Positions 31,428 to 39,667 of a stretch of 48,042 nucleotides of DNA are shown here, in pieces. Within the stretch, counting starts at the first letter, position 1; every line of letters starts with the position of its first letter. The notes beneath the pieces were generated by a model. That model searched no databases. It saw only the letters and a list, made by a program, of their open reading frames with translations, and was not told the origin of the DNA. The stretch comes from Micromonospora sp. BL4 (GTDB taxonomy: Bacteria; Actinomycetota; Actinomycetes; Mycobacteriales; Micromonosporaceae): the NCBI RefSeq assembly GCF_003667505.1, contig NZ_RCVJ01000123.1, positions 1 to 48,042 of the forward strand. The letters run 5' to 3'. Made by a program: the position numbers and the translations under genes.

Positions 31428-32060
31428 GTGTCGCGTCGGCCGGCTCGGGCAGAGCATCCGCGAGACACCGGTGACCAGGCTCCCGGTGACCAGGTGCTCA
31501 CCCTGCCCAACCTGATCAGCTTCGGGCGGCTGCTGGGCGTGCCGCTCTTTCTCTACCTGTTCCTGGTCGCCCGCGCCGACGTGGCGGCGGTCGTCGTGCT
31601 GGCCATCGGTGGCACCACCGACTGGGTGGACGGCTGGATCGCCCGCCGGCTGCGCCAGGTCAGCAGGCTGGGGGAGTTGCTCGACCCGCTCGCCGACCGG
31701 CTCTACATCCTGGCCACGCTGCTCGCCTTCACCGCCCGGGAGGTGGTGCCGTGGCAGTTCACCGCGGCGCTGCTGGCCCGGGAGCTGCTCCTGCTCGGTT
31801 CGCTGGCGGTGCTGCGCCGCTACGGGTACGGGCCGCCGCCGGTGCACTACGTGGGCAAGACCGCCACGTTCCTGCTGCTCGCCGCGTTCCCGGTGCTGCT
31901 GCTGGCCACCGCCTCGACCGGGGTGGCGACGGCGGCCGCCGCGATCGGCTGGGGGCTGGCCTGGTGGGGGCTGGTGCTCTACTGGGTGGCCGGCGGAATG
32001 TACGTGGTGCAGGCGGCCCGGCTGGTGCGCGCGGCACGAGGCCCGGGAGCGGCGGCATGA
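31428..32060 (+). CDS. CDP-alcohol phosphatidyltransferase (PgsA2-like)
   Basis: 210 residues from GTG with a strong GGAGGAGG. The family motif D-x2-DG-x2-AR-x8-G-x3-D-x3-D is seen in DWVDGWIARRLRQVSRLGELLDPLADR, and five to six membrane segments follow. It makes a phospholipid by swapping CMP for an alcohol on CDP-diacylglycerol; phosphatidylglycerophosphate or cardiolipin synthesis is likely. Position matches Rv1822 (pgsA2), first gene of the conserved block. Its stop overlaps the next ATG as ATGA. Confidence 0.88.
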   Translation: MSRRPARAEHPRDTGDQAPGDQVLTLPNLISFGRLLGVPLFLYLFLVARADVAAVVVLAIGGTTDWVDGWIARRLRQVSRLGELLDPLADRLYILATLLAFTAREVVPWQFTAALLARELLLLGSLAVLRRYGYGPPPVHYVGKTATFLLLAAFPVLLLATASTGVATAAAAIGWGLAWWGLVLYWVAGGMYVVQAARLVRAARGPGAAA

Positions 32061-32998
32061 GCGCCCCGCGGCCCGAGGGGCCCCGCCGGGAGCGGGTGTA
32101 CGCCCCGGACTTCCTCACCGAGCTGTTCCGCAACCCGCTCGACCCGGGCTACGCCGACGCGGCGGCCGCCAGGCGGTCGCGACCGGCCGAGGCGCCGCAG
32201 GGGTGGCGCGCCTGGTCGACGCGTTCGGTCAGCCTGGTCGTGGTGGTGGTGCTGGGTTTCCTCTTCGCGGTCGCGTACCGGCAGACGATGGCGGACGAGC
32301 CGGGGCGCAGCAAGGCACGCTCCGGGCTGGTGGCGCAGATCAAGGATCGGGTGAGCGAGACCGACCGTCTGTCGGTGCGCGCCGACGAGCTGCGCGAGGA
32401 GGTCGGTCGGCAGCGGGACGCGGCGTTGAGCGGTTCGGCCGCGGCGCGGTTGCGCAACCTGGAGGCGAGCACCGGGCTGGGTCGGGTGCGCGGGGACGGC
32501 GTGGTGGTGCGGCTGGCCGACGCGCCGGGTAACCAGGACGCGGTGACCGGCGCGGGCGCGGGGCCGCCGCGGGTGCTCTACACCGATCTGCAGGGCGTGG
32601 CGAACGCGTTGTGGAGCGCGGGCGCGGAGGCGATCGCCATCAATGGGCAGCGGTTGACCTCGACGTCGACGATCCGGTTGGCGGGTGAGACGATCCTGGT
32701 GGACTTCCGGCCGGTGACCGGTCCGTACGAGGTGTCGGCGATCGGTCCGGGCTCGTTGGAGCGGCGGTTCGAGGCCAGCCGGAGCGCGGCGCTGATGCGG
32801 GAGGTTTCGCAGAAGACGGGCATGTCGTTCGGGGTGCGGGAGGCGGAGGACCTCACCCTGCCGGCCGCTCCGGAGCCGCAGCTACGCTACGCCAAGCCGT
32901 CGGTCAGTCCGAGCCCTTCCGCGTCGGGTGTCCGTTCCGGCAGTCCCGGGCCGTCCGGCTCGGGGCCGACCTCTAGCCCCTCCGGAGGTGGCCGATGA
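32057..32998 (+). CDS. DUF881 family membrane-anchored protein (Rv1823-like)
   Basis: 313 residues. Cytoplasmic N-tail, one transmembrane helix (about 58-75, SLVVVVVLGFLFAVAY), a coiled coil (RVSETDRLSVRADELREEVGRQR), then the DUF881 domain with DLQGVANALWSAGAEAIAINGQRL and ends in a Pro/Ser/Gly-rich tail. The family is always near Sbp/DUF1290 and often near division genes, but its role is unknown. Overlaps its neighbours by 4 bases on both sides. Confidence 0.85.
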   Translation: MSAPRPEGPRRERVYAPDFLTELFRNPLDPGYADAAAARRSRPAEAPQGWRAWSTRSVSLVVVVVLGFLFAVAYRQTMADEPGRSKARSGLVAQIKDRVSETDRLSVRADELREEVGRQRDAALSGSAAARLRNLEASTGLGRVRGDGVVVRLADAPGNQDAVTGAGAGPPRVLYTDLQGVANALWSAGAEAIAINGQRLTSTSTIRLAGETILVDFRPVTGPYEVSAIGPGSLERRFEASRSAALMREVSQKTGMSFGVREAEDLTLPAAPEPQLRYAKPSVSPSPSASGVRSGSPGPSGSGPTSSPSGGGR

Positions 32999-33327
32999 TC
33001 GCGGTGCTGGCGTTGCTCGCCGGTGTGGTGCTCGGTGTGTGGCTTGATCCGACCGTGCCGACGGCGTTGCAGCCTTATCTGCCGATCGCGGTGGTGGCCG
33101 CGTTGGACGCGGTGTTCGGTGGGGTGCGGGCGAAGCTGGATCGGATCTTCGACGACAAGCAGTTCGTGGTGTCGTTCATCTCGAATGTGCTGGTCGCTGG
33201 TCTGATCGTGTATCTCGGTGACCAGTTGGGGGTGGGCGGTCAGTTGTCCACCGGTGTGGTGGTCGTGCTCGGGGTGCGCATTTTCGGCAACGTGGCGGCG
33301 ATCCGTCGGCACCTGTTCCGGGCGTAG
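32995..33327 (+). CDS. sbp: Small basic protein Sbp (DUF1290)
   Basis: 110 residues, three hydrophobic segments: IAVLALLAGVVLGVWL, LQPYLPIAVVAALDAVFGGVRAKL and FISNVLVAGLIVYLGDQLG. The AALDAVFGGVRA block is the family signature. Integral membrane protein of unknown function, set between two DUF881 genes as in Rv1823-Rv1825; in Firmicutes it lies by ftsA. ATGA overlap with the gene before. Confidence 0.88.
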   Translation: MIAVLALLAGVVLGVWLDPTVPTALQPYLPIAVVAALDAVFGGVRAKLDRIFDDKQFVVSFISNVLVAGLIVYLGDQLGVGGQLSTGVVVVLGVRIFGNVAAIRRHLFRA

Positions 33328-33338
33328 GTTTGAGTGCG

Positions 33339-34322
33339 ATGAGCGACGAGCAGACCGAGACGGGTACGGGGTGGCCGCAGCCGGCGGGTCCGGTGCGGCC
33401 GGGTGGGCCGGCGGGTGAGCCGGATCCGCGGCCCGACGCGCCGGATCCGGATGAGTTGAGCCCGTTGGCGCCGCAGGGGCCGGCGGAGCCGGAGCAGCCG
33501 GCCGAGGAGTCGGGGACGGCGCCGGTCGACGAGGGCGCGACGGTGGACCTGAGCGGTGTGTCGCGGTCGGACGGGTCGGCGGGGCCGGCTGAGGAGCCGG
33601 CGAGGTCGCTGGCGTTGGGTCGGTTCCGGTGGAGCACGGCCGGGGTGATGATCGTGGCGCTGTTGGCGTTGCTGGGCTTCACGCTGGTGGTGCAGCTCAA
33701 GACCACGTCGACGGATCCGACGCTGGGGGCGACGCGGCAGGAGGACCTGGTGCGGATCCTGTCGGACCTGGATGCCCGGGAGAACCGGTTGCAGCAGGAC
33801 ATCCGGGCGTTGGAGGACAGCCAGCGGCAGTTGCGCTCGGGTGAGCAGGGGCGGCAGGCCGCGCTGGACGAGGCGACGCGGCGGGCGGATCAGTTGGGCA
33901 TCCTGGCGGGCACGTTGCCGGCGAGGGGGCCGGGGTTGACCGTGCGGTTCGACGCTGGCGGTGGTGAGCCGATCTCCGCGGACAAGGTGCTGGACGCGGT
34001 GCAGGAACTGCGGGGCGCCGGCGCGGAGGCGATGCAGATTTCCGGGAGTGATCAGGCGACGGTGCGGATCATCGCGTCGACGTTCTTCCTGGACGGGGAG
34101 AACGGGTCGTTGGTGGTGGAGGGGCGTCGGTTGGCGGCGCCGTACACGATCACGGTGATCGGTGACCCGGCGACGATGCGGACGGCGTTGAACATTCCTG
34201 GTGGGGTGGTCGCGTCGGTCCAGCGTGACGGCGGTAACGTGACTGTTGAGGAGCGTGGGGTTGTCGAGATTTCGGCGCTGCACGCGCCGATCAAGCTGGA
34301 ACACGCCCGTCCGGTCTCCTGA
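33339..34322 (+). CDS. DUF881 family membrane-anchored protein (Rv1825-like)
   Basis: 327 residues from ATG 33339 (TTG 33330 possible; ribosome binding site weak). A Pro/Glu-rich cytoplasmic tail of about 90 residues precedes a membrane helix (VMIVALLALLGFTLVVQL), a coiled coil (LDARENRLQQDIRALEDSQR) and the DUF881 domain with LDAVQELRGAGAEAMQISG. It is a paralogue of the gene at 32057 and shares its unknown role. Position equals Rv1825. Confidence 0.85.
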   Translation: MSDEQTETGTGWPQPAGPVRPGGPAGEPDPRPDAPDPDELSPLAPQGPAEPEQPAEESGTAPVDEGATVDLSGVSRSDGSAGPAEEPARSLALGRFRWSTAGVMIVALLALLGFTLVVQLKTTSTDPTLGATRQEDLVRILSDLDARENRLQQDIRALEDSQRQLRSGEQGRQAALDEATRRADQLGILAGTLPARGPGLTVRFDAGGGEPISADKVLDAVQELRGAGAEAMQISGSDQATVRIIASTFFLDGENGSLVVEGRRLAAPYTITVIGDPATMRTALNIPGGVVASVQRDGGNVTVEERGVVEISALHAPIKLEHARPVS

Positions 34323-34382
34323 CCGGCGCGGCCGCGCCGGGCCCGGGTGGTCCGGGGCACCGATGGATGAAGGACGCATCTG

Positions 34383-34763
34383 GTGATTCCCGAGGATCTG
34401 CGATACACCGCCGAGCACGAGTGGGTGGCGGGTGACGGCACCGGTTCGGTCCGGGTCGGCATCACGCACTTCGCGCAGGACGCGTTGGGTGACATCGTGT
34501 ACGTGCAGCTGCCCGAGGCGGGCGCGGCGGTGGCGGTCGGTGACTCGTTGGGTGAGATCGAGTCGACCAAGAGCGTGTCGGAGATCTACGCGCCGGTGGC
34601 CGGTACGGTGGCGGCGCGCAATGAGGCGCTGGGTGACACGCCTGAGCTGATCAACACGGAGCCGTACGGCGCGGGTTGGTTGGTGGAGATCACCCCGAAT
34701 GATCCGACCGCGGTCGACGGGTTGCTGACGGCGGACGCGTACCGCCAGATCACCGAAGGCTGA
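34383..34763 (+). CDS. gcvH: Glycine cleavage system H protein
   Basis: 126 residues from GTG. Lipoyl carrier of the glycine cleavage system: it shuttles the aminomethyl group between P, T and L proteins. The lipoylated lysine is Lys63 in GEIESTKSVSEIYAPV; the N-terminal YTAEHEWV and the fold-closing GWLVEI are conserved. gcvP lies about 10 kb downstream in the same orientation; gcvT is not in the window. Position equals Rv1826. Confidence 0.95.
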   Translation: MIPEDLRYTAEHEWVAGDGTGSVRVGITHFAQDALGDIVYVQLPEAGAAVAVGDSLGEIESTKSVSEIYAPVAGTVAARNEALGDTPELINTEPYGAGWLVEITPNDPTAVDGLLTADAYRQITEG

Positions 34764-34804
34764 GTGTGCTTGATCCGGTGCGTGGGATGTCTGCGCGCGT
34801 CCGG

Positions 34805-34833
34805 TTGCCCTGCATTTCGGCGCTGGCTAGGCT
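34805..34833 (+). promoter_or_regulatory. Candidate housekeeping promoter for garA
   Basis: TTGCCC (34805-34810) and TAGGCT (34828-34833) with a 17-base spacer, in the 214-base gap between gcvH and garA. Fits the actinobacterial principal sigma consensus. Confidence 0.4.
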
Positions 34834-34977
34834 CGCCCAGTCGACCGAGAACCCAATAGTTGAGCGTTGCGGAATTGCCTTCCCTGGCACGGGGAGCCAG
34901 CCGCCGGGTGTTCAAGTGCCCGGCGGCCAGACCCGCCATTACCCGACGCCGACCGAACAGATCCGTGAGGTGGTCCC

Positions 34978-35430
34978 ATGACGCGCCCAGACGACGAGTT
35001 CCCCCCGCTCGACGTCACTTCGACGCTCAATCTCGGTTCGCTCGACGAAGTGCTGGAGGGGCCGGACACCGATGTGGTGCCGAGCCGGATGTCCGGTTCG
35101 TTGCCGCCGGGTATGGCGCTGCTGGTGGTTCGTCGCGGCCCGAATGCGGGTGCCCGGTTCCTGTTGGACCACGATGTGACGACGAGTGGCCGGCACCCGG
35201 ACAGTGACATCTTCCTCGACGATGTGACGGTGTCGCGTCGGCACGCCGAGTTCCACCGTGACGGTGGCACGTTCACGGTGCGGGACGTGGGCAGCCTCAA
35301 CGGCACGTACGTGAATCGTGAGCGGGTCGAGGCGGCCACGTTGAGCAATGGTGACGAGGTTCAGATCGGTAAGTTCCGGGTGGTGTTCATCGCCGGTCCG
35401 CGCCCGGAGGAGGAGGCCGGCCGGGGGTGA
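34978..35430 (+). CDS. garA: FHA-domain regulator GarA/OdhI
   Basis: 150 residues. The C-terminal FHA domain (about 48-125) has the phosphothreonine-binding residues in TTSGRHPDSDIFLDDVTVSRRHAEF and GSLNGTYVN. In mycobacteria unphosphorylated GarA inhibits 2-oxoglutarate dehydrogenase and NAD-glutamate dehydrogenase and is switched off by PknB/PknG phosphorylation of an N-terminal ETTS motif. Here that place reads DVTSTLNL (residues 12-19), a variant that still offers Thr14 and Thr16. Position equals Rv1827. GTGA overlap with the next gene. Confidence 0.92.
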   Translation: MTRPDDEFPPLDVTSTLNLGSLDEVLEGPDTDVVPSRMSGSLPPGMALLVVRRGPNAGARFLLDHDVTTSGRHPDSDIFLDDVTVSRRHAEFHRDGGTFTVRDVGSLNGTYVNRERVEAATLSNGDEVQIGKFRVVFIAGPRPEEEAGRG

Positions 35431-36182
35431 ACGAGCCTGCGGCCTCCACGCCACCCGGGGCGGCCCGGTCCCAGCCGCTGATGAGCATCGGTGAGGTGCT
35501 GGGTCAGTTGCGGGTGGATTTCCCGGACACGACGATTTCGAAGCTGCGGTTCCTCGAGGCCGAGGGCCTGGTCGAGCCGCAGCGGACGGCGGCGGGTTAC
35601 CGGAAGTACAGCTGGGACGATGTGGCGCGGTTGCGGTTCGTGTTGACCGCGCAGCGGGACAGGTACCTGCCGTTGCGGGTGATCCGTGAGCAGTTGGCGG
35701 AGTGGGACTCGTCCGGTGAGCAGCCGGAGCGGTCGCGCCCGGCGTTGGTCGCGGTGGGGCCCGATGGTGCGGTGCCGGGTCGGGAGTCGGCGGAGCCGGC
35801 CGAGTCGTCGCAGGTGCGGCTCGGCCGGGCTGATCTGGTGGCGCGCAGCGGGATCGACGAGTCGACGTTGGCCGAGTTGGAGCGTCTCGGTGTGCTGGTG
35901 TCGGATCCGCCGGGGTGGTATGACGCGGATGCGTTGATCATCGCGTCGGCGGTGGCGGGCCTGGCGGCGTACGGGTTGGAGCCTCGGCATCTGCGGGGGT
36001 ACCGGACGGCGGCGGACCGTGAGGTCGGGTTGTTCGCGCAGTTGGTGGCGCCGTTGGCGCGGCAGAGTGATCCGGCGGCGCGGGCGCGGGCGGCGGAGAC
36101 GGCGCGGGAGTTGGTGGCGTTGTCGGAGCAGTTGCACGCCGCGTTGGTGCGGGTGGGGTTGCGCTCGACATTGGGGCGGTGA
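35427..36182 (+). CDS. FtsR-like MerR family regulator (Rv1828-like)
   Basis: 251 residues from GTG overlapping the garA stop. N-terminal MerR HTH: LMSIGEVLGQLRVDFPDTTISKLRFLEAEGLVEPQRTAAGYRKYSWDDVARLRFVL. A linker is followed by a C-terminal domain, LVARSGIDESTLAELERLGVLV, of the Rv1828/FtsR type. In Corynebacterium glutamicum the orthologue FtsR activates ftsZ; the same role is plausible here but inferred. Confidence 0.88.
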   Translation: MNEPAASTPPGAARSQPLMSIGEVLGQLRVDFPDTTISKLRFLEAEGLVEPQRTAAGYRKYSWDDVARLRFVLTAQRDRYLPLRVIREQLAEWDSSGEQPERSRPALVAVGPDGAVPGRESAEPAESSQVRLGRADLVARSGIDESTLAELERLGVLVSDPPGWYDADALIIASAVAGLAAYGLEPRHLRGYRTAADREVGLFAQLVAPLARQSDPAARARAAETARELVALSEQLHAALVRVGLRSTLGR

Positions 36183-36366
36183 GGGTCCCGGCGGGTGGCG
36201 GCTGAGCGGAAAGATCTCTTCCGGGAAGCGTGCCGTAGGCTTGCCGGGGTAACCCCTTTCTGGCGCGGGCGTGGTGCTGTAGCGCATGGGACGGCCGTGT
36301 CGCGGTCCGTGTACCGTGCAGGGAAGGGCGCGGTGCGGCGTAGGTGACAACGACACGGAGGCGGCG

Positions 36367-36831
36367 GTGCGCGAGCTGAGCGTGGTCGGAGTTCGGGTGG
36401 AGCTGCCCAGCAACCAGCCGATCGTCCTGCTCAGGGAGGTCGAGGGGGACCGCTATCTGCCGATCTGGATCGGCGCGGTCGAGGCCACGGCTATCGCTTA
36501 TGAGCAGCAGGGGGTCAAGCCGGCCCGACCGTTGACGCATGATCTTCTGCGGGACGTGTTGGCGGCGTTGCAGGCGCCTTTGCAGGCGGTGGAGATCACC
36601 GAGCTCAAGGAGAACGTCTTCTACGCTGATCTGTTGATCGGCGACGGGGTGCGGGTGTCGGCGCGGCCGAGCGATTCGATCGCGTTGGCGTTGCGGGTCG
36701 GTGCGCCGATTCGTTGTGCCGAGCAGGTCCTCAGCGAAGCGGGGATCGTCATCCCCGATGAGCAGGAGGACGAGGTGGAGAAGTTCCGCGAGTTCCTGGA
36801 GCAGGTGCGTCCGGAGGACTTCGCGGGCTGA
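36367..36831 (+). CDS. Bifunctional nuclease family protein (DUF151)
   Basis: 154 residues from GTG with GGAGG upstream. Typical DUF151/BFN sequence: VRELSVVGVRVELPSNQPIVLLRE, LPIWIGAVEATAIAYEQQG, DLLRDVLAAL, ENVFYADLLIGDG, VSARPSDSIALALRVGAPI. Plant members have RNase and DNase activity; the bacterial role is unclear. Equals Rv1829 by order. Confidence 0.9.
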   Translation: MRELSVVGVRVELPSNQPIVLLREVEGDRYLPIWIGAVEATAIAYEQQGVKPARPLTHDLLRDVLAALQAPLQAVEITELKENVFYADLLIGDGVRVSARPSDSIALALRVGAPIRCAEQVLSEAGIVIPDEQEDEVEKFREFLEQVRPEDFAG

Positions 36832-37028
36832 GTCGGTCTCCTGGCCGGTTTTTTCGAGGCGTCACTGTGGGTGATCCGCGGCGCTTCTGGTGATCTTTCT
36901 CGGTGGCTGCGCGGCGTGTCGCGTCGGTTTCTCCGTGGTAACCCCTGAGGGCGGCGATAGGGTTGCCGTGTCGAGGGGTGCGCGTCCCGGAAACGACGCG
37001 TCACCGCACTGACGGGGAGGTTGTCCGG

Positions 37029-37610
37029 ATGCACGAGCCGCGGGATCCCGATCCAGGTACGGAGTTGGCGTCGCCAGGTGTGGCGACTGAGGGTGACGGT
37101 TCGGTGGGCTACCGGGGTGTGACGGCATGTCACGCGGTGGGCATCAGTTACCGGCAGCTCGATTACTGGGCGCGGACGGCGCTGGTGGTGCCGAGTGTGC
37201 GTGACGCCTCGGGTTCGGGGACGCAGCGGTTGTACTCGTTCCGGGACCTGGTGGTGTTGAAGGTCGTGAAGCGGTTGTTGGACGCGGGGGTGTCCCTGCA
37301 GAACATCCGCAAGGCGATCGAGGCGCTGCGGTCGCGCGGGGTGGAGGACCTGGCCGGCATCACGCTGATCTCCGATGGGACGACGGTGTACGAGTGCCGG
37401 TCCCCGGAGGAGGTGGTCGACCTGTTGCAGGGTGGCCAGGGCGTGTTCGGGATCGCGATCGGTGGCGCGTTCAAGGAGATCCAGGGTTCGTTGTCGCATC
37501 TGCCGGCGGAGCCGGCGGCGAGCGGCCCGGTGGAGCCGGCGGTGGTGTCCGGGTCGGAGCCGGGGGGCGACGAGTTGGCGGCGCGGCGGGCGCGGCGGCG
37601 CGCGGGCTGA
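37029..37610 (+). CDS. MerR family transcriptional regulator (Rv1830-like)
   Basis: 193 residues from ATG with GGGGAGG. HTH domain VGYRGVTACHAVGISYRQLDYWARTALVVPSVRDASGSGTQRLYSFRDLVVLKVVKRLLDAG; this MerR variant resembles Rv1830. The C-terminal part (VEDLAGITLISDGTTVYECRS) is family-specific and the tail is Arg-rich. Targets unknown; mycobacterial studies link Rv1830-type proteins to division and growth control. Confidence 0.85.
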   Translation: MHEPRDPDPGTELASPGVATEGDGSVGYRGVTACHAVGISYRQLDYWARTALVVPSVRDASGSGTQRLYSFRDLVVLKVVKRLLDAGVSLQNIRKAIEALRSRGVEDLAGITLISDGTTVYECRSPEEVVDLLQGGQGVFGIAIGGAFKEIQGSLSHLPAEPAASGPVEPAVVSGSEPGGDELAARRARRRAG

Positions 37611-37976
37611 AGCGTCGTTGGTGCCGTCCGGGCTGTCGACGCGCCCGGATTTCACGTTTGGTTTTTCGCGGCGGGCCGGTGACTGACGGTCAGGTCGCCG
37701 GCTGCGTTTTGGCATAGCTGAGCGGGCTGCACCCACTGTTGATCACAGTGGGTGCTGTCGTGTTCGCCCATTGTGGATGGTTGCGCCGGTTGCGGTGACG
37801 CTGTGTGCCCGGTTGTTGTCGGGAATCCGATAGGGGGGCGCTGACCGGAAAACGCCAACACGCTATGGTCCGTCACGGTCCCCGGTGTGTCGCCGTGGCA
37901 TGACGATGTCGCTCCGGTGGGCCGCTGCCCCTCCGCGCCGACCCCGCGCGACCCCTCCACCCTGGAAGGAACGACC
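37611..37976. other. Intergenic region before the globin operon
   Basis: 366 bases without a supported gene. It contains the 37729-37755 palindrome and ends with a good ribosome binding site (GGAAGGA). A promoter for the globin genes is expected between about 37840 and 37960, but none is clear. Confidence 0.5.
37729..37755. terminator. 11-bp perfect hairpin, terminator or operator
   Basis: GCACCCACTGT and ACAGTGGGTGC are perfect arms around TGATC. It lies 118 bases after the MerR gene and 222 before the haemoglobin gene. No U-tract follows, so a palindromic operator is as likely as a terminator. Confidence 0.5.
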
Positions 37977-38375
37977 GTGACGGTTACCGAAGAAGCCGCT
38001 CCCGCCTCGCACTACGACCGCATTGGCGGCGCCAGTTCGGTCAAGGCGGCCGTCGAACTGTTCTACGACAAGGTGCTCGACGACCCGGATCTGGCGGGCT
38101 ACTTCGCTGACGTGAACATGCCGGGTCAGCGGCGGCACCTGACGTTGATGTTGACGGTGGTGCTGGGTGGTCCGAACGAGTACGCCGGTCGCGGGTTGGC
38201 CGAGGCGCACCAGCCGTTGAACATCCCCGTGGAGCACTACGTCAAGGTCGGTGAGCACCTGATTGTGACGCTGACGGAGTTGGGTGTGCCGGCGGACATC
38301 CTGGCTGACGTGCAAACGGTGCTGGGGCAGGTGCAGGACCAGGTCGTGGCCGCCGGGAACCGTCCGGGCGTCTGA
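37977..38375 (+). CDS. glbN: Truncated haemoglobin, group I
   Basis: 132 residues. The 2-on-2 globin signature is present: YDRIGG near the N-terminus, Tyr30 (B10) in ELFYDKVL, LGGPNEYAGRGLAEAH with proximal His78 (F8). By alignment to mycobacterial trHbN the distal residues are Gln51 (E7), His54 (E10) and Leu55 (E11), unlike the Leu E7 and Gln E11 of M. tuberculosis. Group I members oxidise NO to nitrate. The flavohaemoglobin gene starts 2 bases after the stop. Confidence 0.9.
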   Translation: MTVTEEAAPASHYDRIGGASSVKAAVELFYDKVLDDPDLAGYFADVNMPGQRRHLTLMLTVVLGGPNEYAGRGLAEAHQPLNIPVEHYVKVGEHLIVTLTELGVPADILADVQTVLGQVQDQVVAAGNRPGV

Positions 38376-38377
38376 CG

Positions 38378-39556
38378 GTGGACGCGGCTCGACTCAAGCA
38401 GAGTTGGTCTCTGGTCGCCGGGCACGGCGACCAGGTGCCGCTCTATTTCTATTCGACGTTGTTCCTGACCCATCCCGAGACGCGGCAGATGTTCCCGACG
38501 AACATGGCCGGGCAGCGGGACCGGTTGGTGACCGCCCTCGGGCACATCGTGTCCAACGTGGACCAGGTGGATCGCCTGGTGGGGTTCCTGCGGGACCTCG
38601 GCGCGGACCACCGCAAGTTCGCGGTCCGCGCGGAGCACTACCCGGCGGTCGGTGAGGCGCTGCTCGCGACGTTGCAGCACTTCCTGGCCGAGCAGTGGAC
38701 CGAAGAGTTGGCGCAGGACTGGGCGGCGGCGTACGGGCTGGTCGCACAGGTGATGATGGAGGCCGCGCAGGCCGCGGAGACGGTGAATCCACCGTGGTGG
38801 GTGGCGGAGATCGTCGCGCACGAGCGGCGGGCGTTCGACGTGGCGGTGCTGACGGTGCGCCCGCAGTACCTGCTGCCGTTCACTCCGGGTCAGTCGATCG
38901 GTGTGTCGCATCCGTCGGTGCGTTCCTGGCGGTACTACTCACCGGCGAACGCGCCGCGCGCGGACGGCACCCTGGAGTTGCACGTGCGGGCCGCGCCGGG
39001 TGGCGCGGTGTCCTCGCGACTGGTGTACGGCTCGGCGGTGGGTGACCGCCTCCACCTGGCGGCGCCGGTGGGGGATCGGCTGTCGTTGTGGTCGGCGGGC
39101 TCCAGTGATCTGCTGCTGCTGGCGGCGGGCACCGGCTGGGCGCCGGTGAAGGCGTTGGTGGAGCAGGTCGCCGCGGAGGGTTCCCGCCGGCGGGTGGACC
39201 TGTATGTGGGGGCCCGTTCGCGTAGCGAGTTCTACGACAGCGACGCGATCGACAAGTTGGCGTCGTCGTGCCCGTGGTTGACGGTGACCTACGTGGTGGG
39301 TGCCGACCTGAACCGGTCGGGGGAGTTCGTGCACGCCGTGGACCGGGCGTTGGCCGACGGTGACTGGCGCTCGCGGCACGTGTACGTGTGCGGGTCGGAC
39401 GAGATGGTTTCGCATGCGGTGCAGACGTTGGTCCGGGCGGGTTACCACTCGGAGCAGGTGCACCACGAGGGTCTGGGCAAGCACTGGTACGGCCCGGCCT
39501 GGCGTACGGCGGTGGAGCAGTCGACCGCTGGTGACACTTCCGGAGGTGTTCGGTGA
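38378..39556 (+). CDS. Flavohaemoglobin-type NO dioxygenase
   Basis: 392 residues. Globin domain (1-130) with Tyr25 (B10) in YFYSTLF and His78 (F8) in LGADHRKF; then a ferredoxin-reductase-like domain with SWRYYSPANAP (FAD), LLLLAAGTGWAPVKAL (NAD(P)H) and YVCGSDEMV near the end. The FAD domain starts earlier and has shorter loops than E. coli Hmp. Likely detoxifies NO and may also reduce the truncated haemoglobin encoded just upstream; the second point is inferred from the operon. Confidence 0.88.
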   Translation: MDAARLKQSWSLVAGHGDQVPLYFYSTLFLTHPETRQMFPTNMAGQRDRLVTALGHIVSNVDQVDRLVGFLRDLGADHRKFAVRAEHYPAVGEALLATLQHFLAEQWTEELAQDWAAAYGLVAQVMMEAAQAAETVNPPWWVAEIVAHERRAFDVAVLTVRPQYLLPFTPGQSIGVSHPSVRSWRYYSPANAPRADGTLELHVRAAPGGAVSSRLVYGSAVGDRLHLAAPVGDRLSLWSAGSSDLLLLAAGTGWAPVKALVEQVAAEGSRRRVDLYVGARSRSEFYDSDAIDKLASSCPWLTVTYVVGADLNRSGEFVHAVDRALADGDWRSRHVYVCGSDEMVSHAVQTLVRAGYHSEQVHHEGLGKHWYGPAWRTAVEQSTAGDTSGGVR

Positions 39557-39654
39557 GCGCGAGGAGTGAGCTTGCGAGCCCCGCAGTCGCGAACGAAAGG
39601 CAGGCTCGGTGGTGAGCGCGAGGAGTGAGCTTGCGAGCCCCGCAGTCGCGAACG
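39553..39654 (+). repeat. Two perfect 43-bp direct repeats
   Basis: Copies at 39553-39595 and 39612-39654 are identical and begin GTGAGCGCGAGGAGTGAGC. Copy 1 overlaps the flavohaemoglobin stop codon. GTGAGCGC occurs a third time at 39668 as the first codons of the next gene. Copy 2 ends in GGAGGG, which serves as its ribosome binding site. Confidence 0.9.
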
Positions 39655-39667
39655 GAGGGCGGGCCCG

